Notes: a model not told the origin generated them from the sequence alone. A stretch of DNA of 64,000 bases from Halorussus halobius (GCF_004765805.1 NZ_ML219773.1:248001-312000); one strand, 5' to 3'. Shown: positions 17,211 through 25,277, numbered from the stretch's first letter. Numbers and translations are program-made.

Positions 17211-17556
17211 CCTCGAAGCCTCCCTCCCCGTCGGCCGGTACCTGAAAGACGTCCCGGTCCTCGAAGACGATGAATCCCCGGGCGAACAGCCACACGCTTC
17301 GCAGGTGCAGCCAGCCGGAGACGACGTACAACAGGCTGTAGATGCTCGTGACGACCGGGTCGGTCGCGACGTCGAAGTACACCAGGTCCTCGACGACGGT
17401 ACCGCCGGCGAAAAACAGCAGGCTCAGGCTGAAGTAGAGGACCCCGCGCCGGTAGAGGACGGCGTAGTCGTTCCGCACGACGGGAACGAGCAGCGCGAGG
17501 CTCGCAGCGACGAGCAGAACGGTGAGCACGACGAAGACGACGCCCTCGGCGATCAC
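17200..17556 (-). CDS. Small membrane protein, middle gene of DUF7504 operon
   Basis: 118 residues, three or four predicted spans (about 4-25, 38-57, 68-90). The start is GTG at 17554-17556, overlapping the upstream stop as GTGA. The C-terminus is an acidic cytoplasmic tail. I do not recognise the family. The overlaps on both sides show tight co-translation with the DUF7504-like protein and the 95-residue membrane protein, so the three probably form one complex or pathway at the membrane. Confidence 0.7.
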   Translation of the reverse strand: MIAEGVVFVVLTVLLVAASLALLVPVVRNDYAVLYRRGVLYFSLSLLFFAGGTVVEDLVYFDVATDPVVTSIYSLLYVVSGWLHLRSVWLFARGFIVFEDRDVFQVPADGEGGFEDAD

Positions 17557-17840
17557 ACGCGATCACCCCGGAGGAGCAGGGTGAGCCGGAGGGCGGACAG
17601 GCACGCCGCGAGGGTCCCGACCGCCCAGGCGACGACCGCGAACCCGTGCACCGCGGGCGCATCTATCCCGAGGATGACGATGACGAGATAGAGGATGAAG
17701 CTGACCTCGACCACCGGAATCGGCTGGAGCACCCGCCCCCACGGCGTCCCCCGATAGCCTCTGTACGCCAGAATCGCCAGCGGTAACGACGCCGCCAGCA
17801 ACAGGATTTTCGCTAGATTTGCGAGCGTCGTAATAATCAT
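17553..17840 (-). CDS. Small membrane protein, first gene of DUF7504 operon
   Basis: 95 residues with three predicted helices (about 5-25, 42-60, 65-88). It opens MIITTLANLAKILLLAASLPLAIL. No family was recognised. It starts the three-gene operon; a good TATA-like element lies at 17861-17874 upstream. It is separate from the plus-strand zinc-finger gene at 17956. Confidence 0.7.
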   Translation of the reverse strand: MIITTLANLAKILLLAASLPLAILAYRGYRGTPWGRVLQPIPVVEVSFILYLVIVILGIDAPAVHGFAVVAWAVGTLAACLSALRLTLLLRGDRV

Positions 17841-17860
17841 CAGAGCGAAGATTGTACTCC

Positions 17861-17874
17861 GGTTATTTATAAAC
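17861..17874 (-). promoter_or_regulatory. Promoter of the DUF7504 operon
   Basis: Minus-strand GTTTATAAATAACC, one of the strongest TATA-like stretches in the window, 21-34 bases upstream of the ATG at 17840. Confidence 0.6.
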
Positions 17875-17955
17875 TACGGCGGCCGAGCGCCCCGGAGCGG
17901 CTCGCCTCGGACGCCGGCCCGCAGGTTTAACTGCCGACTGTCTGAACGTCCCCGC

Positions 17956-18135
17956 ATGCCGACGTGTCCCGCCTGCGAGCGCGACGCGAGTTCCCCGAAC
18001 TACCGCCGCCAACGGGTCGAACCGACCGCCGACCGCGACGGCGTCACCGTCACCGCGACCACGGGCCTCCAGTACTGGATGGTGGTCTGCCCGCACTGCG
18101 AGGCCGTCCTCGGGACCGTCTCGGGCCGGCGCTAG
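17956..18135 (+). CDS. Small double-CxxC zinc protein
   Basis: 59-residue protein. Two CxxC pairs, CPAC (4-7) and CPHC (45-48), are spaced as in a zinc ribbon, with a beta-rich centre (VTVTATTGLQYWMVV). Such haloarchaeal micro-proteins are common and mostly uncharacterised. ATG 17956 directly precedes the first pair. A TATA-like CAGGTTTAACTG lies about 30 bases upstream. Real coding is supported by the paired cysteines and acid-rich composition. Confidence 0.65.
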   Translation: MPTCPACERDASSPNYRRQRVEPTADRDGVTVTATTGLQYWMVVCPHCEAVLGTVSGRR

Positions 18136-18197
18136 CGAGTCGTCGCGCCGCGCCGAGGACCCCAACCGTTATTTCGCTCGACTCGCTCCCGTTACGC

Positions 18198-18290
18198 ATG
18201 GACGACGACACGCGCCAGAAGCTCATGTCGCTGTTTCTCGTGCTCCTGATGATAACGTCGGGGGTCGCCTACGCCGCGTCGTTCCTCTGA
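18198..18290 (+). CDS. 30-residue single-span membrane peptide
   Basis: Encodes a 30-residue peptide: a polar, acidic start (MDDDTRQKLMS) and one hydrophobic helix (about 10-30, LFLVLLMITSGVAYAASFL). The composition, clean start/stop and TATA-like CGTTATTTCG at about 18168-18177 suggest a genuine small membrane protein; very similar short peptides occur in haloarchaea as I recall. Function unknown. It is convergent with the helicase gene, 26 bases away. Confidence 0.5.
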   Translation: MDDDTRQKLMSLFLVLLMITSGVAYAASFL

Positions 18291-18316
18291 ACGACGCCCC
18301 GCCGACCACGGGGCAG

Positions 18317-20113
18317 CTACTCGACGTCCCAGACGTCGGCCATCGGGCTCTTCCGGTCGTTCGAGCGCCGGCCCGCCGCGCTCCCGTCGCCGGAGTCGCT
18401 CGACTCGGGCAGGGAGTCGCGGCGTCGACCTCGGCTCCGCCGATTCGCGCCCGACCCGCTCGCGCTCGTGGGGTCGAACTCCGGGAGGTCGGGTCGGCTC
18501 ATCCGGGCTATCTGGTCGGCGAACCACGGCGGCACGTCGCTGTCGGCGCGGTCGAACACCTGGAGCAGGCTCGCGTCCGCGAGGTAGGTCGCGCCGTGGT
18601 CGTCGGGCGACCGGACCACCCGACCGCAGGCCTGGATGACGGTCCGGAGCGCGGTCCGGTAGTACCACGCCCACTGGCCGTCTTCGAGCCGGTGGGCCAC
18701 TCGCGAGTCGCCGGTGTTGAGGAACGGGGCCTTGCACAGCACCTGCCAGCGCGCGAGGTCGCCCTTCAGGTCGAGCGCCTCCTCCATCTTGACCGAGACC
18801 AACACCTCCTCGCCGTCGGTGGCCTTCCACGACTCCAGTTGGGCGTCGCGGTCGTCCGTGTCGTGGGTTCGGATTCGGTCGCCGACGCCGAACTCGGCGA
18901 GCCGGTCGGCCAGACGCTCCTGAATCGCGTACGAGTGGGCGTGGATTATCCCCTTCTCGCCGCGGTGGCGCTGCATGAGTCGGACGATAGTCCGGGCGAT
19001 GTCGGGCAGGGTGTCGTCGCGGTCCTCGTAGGTCATCTTGCCCTGCGTCACGTCGTACAGCGGCCGGTTCTCGACCGGGAACGTGTGGTCGACGTCCACC
19101 AGCGCGACGTTCTCGGGGTCGAGGCCGACCTGCCGGCAGAACGCCGCCTTGTTCAGGATGGTCGCCGACAGGAGCGCGAACTTGTTGCCCCGCTCCCAGA
19201 CGGTGTGGCTCAGGTAGCGCTCGGGGTTCATCGGCTTGATGGTGATGGCTCCGCCGTCGTCCCCACCGCCGCTCCCGTCCTGCTGGTCGACCACCCACGT
19301 CGTCGCGCTCCCGGCGTCGCGGTAGTCCTCCACGAACCACTGTAGCTCGCCGATGAGTTCCTGTAGCTTGTCGCGCTCGGCGGCCTCGTGGGGGTCGAGT
19401 TCCTGTCGAGCCACGAGTTCGTCCTTCCGGCGTCGGAACGCGCCGACCACGCTCTCGGCGAACCGAACCGCGCGGTCGAGGTCCCCGTCGGTCAGGTCGG
19501 GGACCGACAGGTCCTCCCACGTCGGGACGGTCCGGGGGTTCAGGTCGATGGTCGCGTACATCTCGGCCCACTCCGCGAGCCCGTGGGCCTCGTCTATCAC
19601 GACCACGTCGCGCTTGCGGAACACCTCCGAGCCGGCGGTCCGCATGAAGTACGCCAGCGTCATCGCGGCTATCTCGCGGTTGCTCGCGATGGCCCGGTCC
19701 GAGAAGTACGGACACCGGTGCTTGACCGAGCAGTCGTAGCCCTTCTCGCGGGCGCAGGGCGCGCGATTTACCGGCGTGTCGGTCTCGCCCGGCAGGATAC
19801 ACGAGTAGTTGCGCTTGCCCCGGATTATCTTGAGGTCGTCGAGCAACTCGTCTTCGGCCACGTCGTCCAGTTGGGACACCTGCGGCGTGGTGTAGTACGC
19901 GCCGGTGGCGTCACTGGGGGCGGCCTCGTCGGGCTGGCGGGCGGCCCCCGCGATGGCGCGGGCGAGCAGCGATTTACCGCTCCCCGTGGGTGCCCGGACC
20001 AGCACCACGTCGTTGCCGTCGGCGAACGCCTCCCCGATGCGTTCGAGGGCGTCGCGCTGGTTGCCGCGATAGGAGGGCGCGGGGAACTCGTCGGGTATCC
20101 GCTCGGGGGTCAC
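18317..20113 (-). CDS. XPD/Rad3-like Fe-S DNA helicase
   Basis: 598-residue superfamily 2 helicase of the XPD/DinG type. Walker A APTGSGKS is at 41-48 and the DEAH box at 174-177. Four cysteines between them (105, 120, 128, 134) match the 4Fe-4S domain of XPD. Helicase C-terminal motifs include GIIHAHSYAIQERLADRL and QACGRVVRSPDDHGATYLAD. The last 90 residues are a Ser/Arg-rich, probably disordered tail. The start is GTG 20111-20113. It is expected to unwind DNA 5' to 3'; in archaea a repair role is likely but unproven. Confidence 0.9.
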   Translation of the reverse strand: MTPERIPDEFPAPSYRGNQRDALERIGEAFADGNDVVLVRAPTGSGKSLLARAIAGAARQPDEAAPSDATGAYYTTPQVSQLDDVAEDELLDDLKIIRGKRNYSCILPGETDTPVNRAPCAREKGYDCSVKHRCPYFSDRAIASNREIAAMTLAYFMRTAGSEVFRKRDVVVIDEAHGLAEWAEMYATIDLNPRTVPTWEDLSVPDLTDGDLDRAVRFAESVVGAFRRRKDELVARQELDPHEAAERDKLQELIGELQWFVEDYRDAGSATTWVVDQQDGSGGGDDGGAITIKPMNPERYLSHTVWERGNKFALLSATILNKAAFCRQVGLDPENVALVDVDHTFPVENRPLYDVTQGKMTYEDRDDTLPDIARTIVRLMQRHRGEKGIIHAHSYAIQERLADRLAEFGVGDRIRTHDTDDRDAQLESWKATDGEEVLVSVKMEEALDLKGDLARWQVLCKAPFLNTGDSRVAHRLEDGQWAWYYRTALRTVIQACGRVVRSPDDHGATYLADASLLQVFDRADSDVPPWFADQIARMSRPDLPEFDPTSASGSGANRRSRGRRRDSLPESSDSGDGSAAGRRSNDRKSPMADVWDVE

Positions 20114-20226
20114 TATCCGAAGTCAGGACGGTGTGCCGGATAAAGGCTACTGGTTGCGGCGATTGGAGCGTCAGGGGTCCCCACCGTCTTCGGTGTCGTC
20201 GGCGAGCCTGAGACTTCCGGACCGTT

Positions 20227-20436
20227 TCAGCTCCCTCCGAGTCCCGCCACGTCCGACGCAGTGGGGTCGTCCGGGAGTCGGTCGATGCACTCGAAACAGA
20301 GGAAGTGTTCGCTCGCGTCGCTGTCGAATTCGAGGGTCATCCCGCCGGTCTGGTCGCGTTCGAACGTCCAGAGGTTGGCGATGCCGCCCGCGATGGTGAC
20401 CTGCTCGCCACAGCCCTCGCACGTGTCGCTGGCCAT
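20227..20436 (-). CDS. Small CxxC/CxxC zinc protein
   Basis: 69 residues with CEGC at 6-9 and CFEC at 47-50, a zinc-ribbon pattern, and a beta-strand-rich middle with NLWTFERDQTGGMTLEF. It resembles a small haloarchaeal family whose DUF number I cannot give with certainty. The start is chosen at the ATG just before the first Cys pair. It stands alone, divergent from the HalOD1-like gene. Confidence 0.65.
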   Translation of the reverse strand: MASDTCEGCGEQVTIAGGIANLWTFERDQTGGMTLEFDSDASEHFLCFECIDRLPDDPTASDVAGLGGS

Positions 20437-20547
20437 GCCCCGACCGAGTGGTTCCACGCTCAAAGCCGTGCCGACGGAATCCGAATCATATTTATCCGAG
20501 TTCGTCGTGCTTCGCCGTACTCGGTTACCACCCACGATGGAGACACC

Positions 20548-20871
20548 ATGAACGACACAGATTCACCGGCCTCACCCGCCGCCGACGGTCCGACGTACGC
20601 GTCGAACACGGCCCACGCCCACTTCGACGCCGAAACCGACGAACGCCCGGTCCCCGCCGTCCTCGAAGCGCTGGGCGAGGCGGCCGAGCGTCCGGTCGAC
20701 GAACTCGGCGTTCGCCTGCACGACGCGGTCGACCCCGACGCGCTCGACGACCTGTTCCGGACGACTGCTACCGGCCTGCGCCGCGACGAGGGACACGTCT
20801 CGTTCGCCGTCGGCGAGTTCTCGGTGGACGTCCACGCCGACGGCCACGTCTTCGCGCGTCGGACGCGCTGA
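20548..20871 (+). CDS. HalOD1-type output domain protein
   Basis: 107-residue stand-alone haloarchaeal output domain. The signature is visible: PVPAVLEALGEAAERPVDELGVRLHDAVDPDALDDLFR followed by GHVSFAVGEFSVDVHADGHVFARR. HalOD1 occurs alone or at the end of haloarchaeal response regulators and is thought to be a signal-output module. The AT-rich CATATTTATCCGAG about 60 bases upstream may be the promoter. The upstream ATG at 20537 closes after four codons and cannot be the start. Confidence 0.78.
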   Translation: MNDTDSPASPAADGPTYASNTAHAHFDAETDERPVPAVLEALGEAAERPVDELGVRLHDAVDPDALDDLFRTTATGLRRDEGHVSFAVGEFSVDVHADGHVFARRTR

Positions 20872-20929
20872 GCTCGGGACGCCACCCGATTCCTTATCCT
20901 GTTGGCCCGCCTACCTTCGCGAGGTATCG

Positions 20930-21799
20930 ATGAAGGTCGACTGCGAAGGATGCGCCGGCTGTTGCATCGACTGGCGGCCCATCGCGCCCGAGCCCAGCGA
21001 CCACGAGCGCCGGGGACCCCGCGTCCCGCTCGACGACGACTACAACCTCGTGCCGCTGACCCGCGACGACGCCCGGGCCCTGCTCGACGCGGGACTAGCC
21101 GACGCGCTGACGCCGCGACTCTGGCGCGCCGAGGAGGGCGTCGCGGTCGACGGCACGACGCTGGCGGCCATCGACGGCAAGCCCGCGTTCTTCCTCGGAC
21201 TCCGGAAAGCGCCCAAGCCCGTCGCCCCGTTCGCGGCCGACCCGACGTGGCTCCCGACGTGCGTCTTCCTCGACCCGACGACCCTCCAGTGTCGGATTCA
21301 CGGCGAGGAGACCTACCCCGAGGAGTGCGCCGACTACCCCGGCCACAACCTCGAACTCGACCAAGAGACCGAGTGCGAGCGCGTCGAGTCGGCGTTCGGC
21401 GGGGAGCGACTGCTGGACGACGACCCGCCCGACGACCGCTCGGGCTTCCTGCTCGGCCCGCAGGCGCTCGGCCAGAAGGTGTTCGTCTTCCCCGACGGCG
21501 ACCGACTCGACGGCGTCGTGGCGCGCGCCGAGGCCGGCGACCTCACCGACGACGACCGCGCGCTGTTCGTGGCGGCCGCCGTCGCGGCCGCGCCCGGGAC
21601 GACGAACGTCGACCGCGACCGCTTCGAGGACGCTCTCGCGGAGGCTCGGGCCGCCGACTCGTGGGCGGGCCGGGCCCTCTCGGAGTGGGCGGAGCGAGCG
21701 GGAGCGCCGGGCGACTCCGCCCCGGAGCAGTCCCTCGCCGAGCGAATCGAGGGCAATCGCGGCGCACCCGACACGCCGGGCTGGGACGGGATGCACTGA
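20930..21799 (+). CDS. YkgJ-type cysteine cluster protein
   Basis: 289-residue protein of the YkgJ/Fe-S-zinc oxidoreductase-like family. The N-terminal CEGCAGCCIDW (5-15) and the later LPTCVFLDPTTLQCRIHGEETYPEECADYPG hold the eight cysteines expected for a metal cluster. The C-terminal 130 residues are acidic and helical. Family members are thought to bind zinc or iron; none has a firm function that I can cite. The gene is convergent with the DUF5786 gene. Confidence 0.82.
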   Translation: MKVDCEGCAGCCIDWRPIAPEPSDHERRGPRVPLDDDYNLVPLTRDDARALLDAGLADALTPRLWRAEEGVAVDGTTLAAIDGKPAFFLGLRKAPKPVAPFAADPTWLPTCVFLDPTTLQCRIHGEETYPEECADYPGHNLELDQETECERVESAFGGERLLDDDPPDDRSGFLLGPQALGQKVFVFPDGDRLDGVVARAEAGDLTDDDRALFVAAAVAAAPGTTNVDRDRFEDALAEARAADSWAGRALSEWAERAGAPGDSAPEQSLAERIEGNRGAPDTPGWDGMH

Positions 21800-21832
21800 A
21801 ACGGTCGAGCGCGCGACAGAAACAGACCGCGT

Positions 21833-22009
21833 TCACTTCCCGGCCTTGATCTCCTCGAACTGGTCGAGCAGCGCCTCGGTAGAGTTCCCGGAGTCGTACT
21901 CGACGGAGCCGTGATACGCCGTTCGGTCGTCGTCCTCGCTGATGTCGACCGAACTGTTCTTGCGTTCACGGCGCTCGTGTTCTTCCTCGTCATAGGCACC
22001 CATTGACAT
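21833..22009 (-). CDS. DUF5786 family small protein
   Basis: 58-residue acidic protein with the DUF5786-like pattern MSMGAYDEEEHERRERK, then DRTAYHGSVEYDSGNSTEALLDQFEEIK. The ATG at 22007-22009 (MSMG) is preferred; another in-frame ATG lies 15 bases upstream. Highly charged N-terminus, no cysteine, no membrane segment. Function unknown. It is divergent from the DUF5784 gene at 22157. Confidence 0.72.
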   Translation of the reverse strand: MSMGAYDEEEHERRERKNSSVDISEDDDRTAYHGSVEYDSGNSTEALLDQFEEIKAGK

Positions 22010-22156
22010 GACAACCACACTCATGGGTTGGGGGTGGCCGGTAATGAATGTAACGGATAATAGCGTTCGTTTCACCGGCTGCAAACATCTCGAAATCCGC
22101 CGGCCGCGAGCCGCCTCGACGCAAGAGGTAAATTCCTCGCGTGCTAGCGTCCGAAC

Positions 22157-23173
22157 GTGGCAAGCCCGCTCCGCTTTCGCCGCTCGACGGAGCGGTGGAC
22201 CGACGACCGAATCAAGCGCGACCTGCTCGCGTCGCTGGACGAGACGTTCGGCGCGCAGCTCCTGACGCCCCACTACGCCGCGCCCGCCGGCTACGAGGCC
22301 AGCCGATTCGAGATGGACAACGGCGACCTCGCGCTGTTCCTCCGGGCCGACGACGGCGAGGCGGCGTTCTGGCTCGGCAACACCGAGACGCCCTCGGCGC
22401 TGTGGCGCACCGAGAAGTACACCTTCGACGAGGTGCCCTACCCCGTCGCGCGGTGGGCCCAGCGCGAACTGCTCGCGGACCTCGAAGTCGAGGCCCCGTG
22501 GCTGGCCGCCTACGACCACCTCTCGTGGTTCTTCCTCCCGGTGCTGTTCTCGAAGGACGGCCGCCACTCCTCGCGGGAGTTCTTCCGCGACCACGCGATG
22601 GGCTTTCCCGACGCGGACCGCGACGAGGCCCTGGGATTCTACGAGGAGTTCCTCTCGACGGGCGCGCTCGACGACCACCGCTACGAGATGGCGTCGAAAC
22701 TCGGCACCAGCCCGCAGGTCGACCCCGTGCGGATGGCCTCGGCGATGAGCGAGTTCACCGCCGCGAAGCTGCTCGTCGACGCCGGCTACGCGGTCACCCC
22801 CGAGATAGCGGTGACGACCGGCCACTCGCTGGACTTCCGGGCCGAGTCGCCGAACGGCGGCGAGTCCCCGCTGGTCGAGGTCACCCGGCCGCGACCCCCG
22901 ACTCGGCGGCAGGCGAGCACGCCGGTCGCCGCGCTGCGCGAGACGGCCGAGACGAAGGTGTCGGGCCAACTCGACAAGCACGGCGGCGGCGCGGTGCTGT
23001 TCGTGGACTGTTCGAGCTTCCGCGACGACGAGTGGGCCGCCGTGGCGGGCGAACGGCCCGACGTGCGCCACCGGCCCGCCGTGGTGTTCCGAGCGCGACC
23101 CTCCGGCCGGGTCGAGGCCTACAGCAAGGGGTCGGTGCCGCTGGACCTCGGCGGTGCCGTGGAGTGGATATAG
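22157..23173 (+). CDS. DUF5784 family protein
   Basis: 338-residue haloarchaeal protein, GTG start. The C-terminal 130 residues (TAAKLLVDAGYAVTPEIAVTTGHSLDFRAE, LVEVTRP, KVSGQLDKHGGGAVLFVDCSSF) look like a PD-(D/E)XK nuclease-like fold with D in SLDFRAE and E in LVEVTRP as candidate metal residues, and the lysine downstream. The N-terminal part (WTDDRIKRDLLASLDETFG) is helical and unrecognised. A nuclease-like assignment is my inference from motif spacing; haloarchaeal annotation usually leaves it as DUF5784. Confidence 0.7.
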   Translation: MASPLRFRRSTERWTDDRIKRDLLASLDETFGAQLLTPHYAAPAGYEASRFEMDNGDLALFLRADDGEAAFWLGNTETPSALWRTEKYTFDEVPYPVARWAQRELLADLEVEAPWLAAYDHLSWFFLPVLFSKDGRHSSREFFRDHAMGFPDADRDEALGFYEEFLSTGALDDHRYEMASKLGTSPQVDPVRMASAMSEFTAAKLLVDAGYAVTPEIAVTTGHSLDFRAESPNGGESPLVEVTRPRPPTRRQASTPVAALRETAETKVSGQLDKHGGGAVLFVDCSSFRDDEWAAVAGERPDVRHRPAVVFRARPSGRVEAYSKGSVPLDLGGAVEWI

Positions 23174-23278
23174 TAGCTGTTGACGGTGGTTGTGACGCGG
23201 TGGCCGCCTAACGACTCCCCGCGAGCGAGGGAGCGAAGCGACCGAGCGAGCGGCCCAAGGAACTCTCGACGGAGCGCC

Positions 23279-23385
23279 GGAGATGCGCTTTGCGCATCTC
23301 CAAGCGAGGGAGGGAGTGACGCCGTGGTTTTGGTCGAGCTTTTGCCAGGGAGCCGGGCGGGCGTGTCGCAAAGCGACCGCCCGCA
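23279..23385. repeat. Two strong hairpins between convergent genes
   Basis: A perfect 10-bp hairpin with TTT loop (23279-23288/23292-23301, GGAGATGCGC) and a 12-bp hairpin with one bulge and AAA loop (23358-23370/23374-23385). They fill the 236-base gap between convergent DUF5784 and DUF5789 genes. Flanking sequence contains GAGCGAGGGAGCGAAGCGA-type imperfect repeats. They could be bidirectional terminators or palindromic repeat units. They differ from the ACCGC-tract elements elsewhere. Confidence 0.6.
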
Positions 23386-23409
23386 CTGCGACCGCAGCAA
23401 AAGGTCGTC

Positions 23410-23694
23410 TTAGAAGCTGACCTGTTCCGGCCCGAACGTCCCGAGCGTCGTCGGGTCGCGGTCGCTGTACCCCTTCCGGCCGATGGCCTTGCCGCTCACC
23501 GAGCAGTAGAGGGCCGCCTCGGCCTCGCCCGGTGCGTGGAACGTCTCGCTCTCGCCGCGTCGGAGTACCTCCCCGAGTCGCTCGGTGCCGTTCGGGAGGT
23601 CGAGTTCGTAGTCGCCGTGCGAGTCGGCGAGCTGGTCGGTCGTCGCGGGGTAGTCGTGTTGACGGAGTAGCTCCGTCGCCTGTCGCAGTGACAT
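23410..23694 (-). CDS. DUF5789 family protein
   Basis: 94-residue protein with the haloarchaeal DUF5789-like pattern: HDYPATTDQLADSHGDYELDLPNGTERLGEVL, then SGKAIGRKGYSDRDPTTLGTFGPEQVSF. ATG 23692-23694 is chosen because the family sequence begins at MSLRQATELL; the open frame continues upstream without similarity. The function is unknown. Confidence 0.72.
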   Translation of the reverse strand: MSLRQATELLRQHDYPATTDQLADSHGDYELDLPNGTERLGEVLRRGESETFHAPGEAEAALYCSVSGKAIGRKGYSDRDPTTLGTFGPEQVSF

Positions 23695-23843
23695 CGACAG
23701 CACGTACATCAAAGATAATGATAAACTTTGCTGGGGCATGTGATTCAGGAATTTAAGGAATCTAAGGACGGGGTTCGCGCACCGTTCGCGCCGCATCGCC
23801 CTCGTAACGAAGCGCTTTCGACCCCGGCGCGCGTTCTGCGGGT

Positions 23844-24659
23844 ATGAGCGTCTTCGCCGACCTGCACGTCCACACGACCAACTCCGACGGCGAGATGGAA
23901 CTGTCGGCGGTCGCCGGGGCCGCCCGCGAGGCGGGCGTCTCGGTCGTGGCGATCACCGACCACGACCGGCTCCACCCCGAACTCCCCACGCCCGTCACCG
24001 CGTTCGAGGGCGTGACGGTGGTCCACGGCATCGAGTTGCGGGTCGACCCCGACCCTGGGGACTACGAGAGCGAGACGGCCGGCGAGCGCGTGGACCTCCT
24101 CGGCTACGGGGTCGCGCCCACGCCCGACCTCGCGGACGAACTCGACCGAATCCAGACCGGCCGCGAGGAGCGCGGCCGGCGAATCATCGAGAACGTCGAG
24201 GACCACCTCGGCGTCGACATCGGACTCGAAGCCCGCGAGGGACTGGGCCGACCCCACGTCGCCCGCGCGGTCGTCGACCACCCCGACACCGACTACGAGG
24301 CCGTGGGCGAGGTGTTCGACGACCTCATCGGCAACGACGGGCCCTGCTACGTGGCCCGGGAGGTGACCTCGTTCGAGCGCGGCGTCGAACTCCTCTCGGA
24401 CGCCTGCGGCCTCGTCGGACTGGCCCATCCGCACCGGTACGACGACCCCGAGGCGGCGCTCGAACTCACCCGACACCTCGACGCGGTGGAGCGATACTAC
24501 CCCTACGACCGGGAGGTCGACCCCCGGACGATAGAGCGCGCCGTCGCCGAACACGACCTCGTCCCCACGGGCGGCAGCGACGCCCACGACGACGTGCTCG
24601 GCCGCGCGGGGCTGTCCGAGCCCGAGTACCGTCACTTCCGGTCGTCGGTGAATCTGTAA
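23844..24659 (+). CDS. PHP domain phosphoesterase
   Basis: 271-residue PHP protein with metal-binding motifs DLHVHTTNSDGEM (6-18), ITDHDRL, GIELRVD, and C-terminal LAHPHRYDD and GGSDAHDD. This is the pattern of the YciV/RNase AM-like PHP hydrolases, which remove nucleotides or phosphates using three metals. The exact substrate is unknown. All metal-binding histidines and acids I expect are present, so it should be active. It precedes the large tandem-repeat region. Confidence 0.88.
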   Translation: MSVFADLHVHTTNSDGEMELSAVAGAAREAGVSVVAITDHDRLHPELPTPVTAFEGVTVVHGIELRVDPDPGDYESETAGERVDLLGYGVAPTPDLADELDRIQTGREERGRRIIENVEDHLGVDIGLEAREGLGRPHVARAVVDHPDTDYEAVGEVFDDLIGNDGPCYVAREVTSFERGVELLSDACGLVGLAHPHRYDDPEAALELTRHLDAVERYYPYDREVDPRTIERAVAEHDLVPTGGSDAHDDVLGRAGLSEPEYRHFRSSVNL

Positions 24660-24727
24660 CCGGGGTGTCCGTTGGTCGGTTCGGGCGGTCCGAGCGGTCC
24701 GCCGTCGCGGTGCGGATGCAGTGGGTC

Positions 24728-24822
24728 GCGGTGTGGATGCGGTGTGGATGCGGTGTGGATGCGGTGTGGATGCGGTGTGGATGCGGTGTGGATGCGGTGT
24801 GGATGCGGTGTGGATGCGGTGT
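24728..24822. repeat. 11-bp tandem repeat array
   Basis: Eight exact copies of GCGGTGTGGAT plus a partial ninth. No interruptions or point changes, so it is young or homogenised. It directly abuts the 20-bp inverted repeat that follows. It corresponds in position to the ACCGC tract of a minus-oriented dispersed element. Confidence 0.9.
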
Positions 24823-24900
24823 CTCCTCGGCTCAAGCAGTAGCTAGCTTCGCGTTGACGTTCGTTCCGTCGAGTACGCTACTACTGCTTGAGCCGAGGAG
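24823..24900. repeat. Perfect 20-bp inverted repeat with 38-base loop
   Basis: Left arm 24823-24842 (CTCCTCGGCTCAAGCAGTAG) and its exact reverse complement at 24881-24900. The arms carry the same GCTTGAG(CC) end motif as elements at 10.2 and 56.7 kb. The loop contains GCTAGC. It is the head-to-head centre of copy B. Confidence 0.9.
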
Positions 24901-24901
24901 T

Positions 24902-25110
24902 ACCGCCACCGCCCCGCCATCGCCCCGCACCGCCACCGCCCCGCCATCGCCCCGCACCGCCACCGCCCCGCCATCGCCCCGCACCGCCACCGCCCCGCAC
25001 CGCCACCGCCCCGCACCGCCACCGCACAGCACCGCCCCGCACCGCGACCGCGCCCCGTGCCTCCCCGCTTGCGAGCGCACGAGCGCGCTCGCGGCGCGTC
25101 CCGTGGTCGG
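24902..25110 (+). repeat. Dispersed stem-loop element, copy B (27-bp tandem tract plus core)
   Basis: Three exact 27-base units (24902-24928, 24929-24955, 24956-24982) of ACCGCCACCGCCCC type, then two exact 16-base units (24983-24998, 24999-25014) and degenerate ACCGC sequence to about 25050. A core follows with a CCTCCCCG remnant of the conserved box (about 25059) and a perfect 8-bp hairpin 25071-25078/25085-25092. The remaining stretch to 25277 holds nothing I recognise except the upstream region of the DUF6757 gene. Confidence 0.8.
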
Positions 25111-25277
25111 TGGCGGGTCGCGCACCTGTCGTCAGTGATGGGTCGCACTCCTGCGCCGGTGACGATTCGAGGGACTGCTGGTCGGCGAACGGCTCGGCCT
25201 CGGTGTGGGGTACCGAGTCGACGCGGTCGCTGGCCCGAGCGCAGAACCTAAATCCTCCGCACCACCTACCAACTGGT

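Noticed and set aside
24728..25014. Possible CRISPR array
   Set aside because: Units are 11, 27 and 16 bases without intervening unique spacers, and no cas gene is in the window.
24832..25125. Minus-strand frame encoding repeated GDGGAVAVR peptides
   Set aside because: The periodicity comes from the DNA tandem repeat; all frames are open through it and no start or promoter supports translation.
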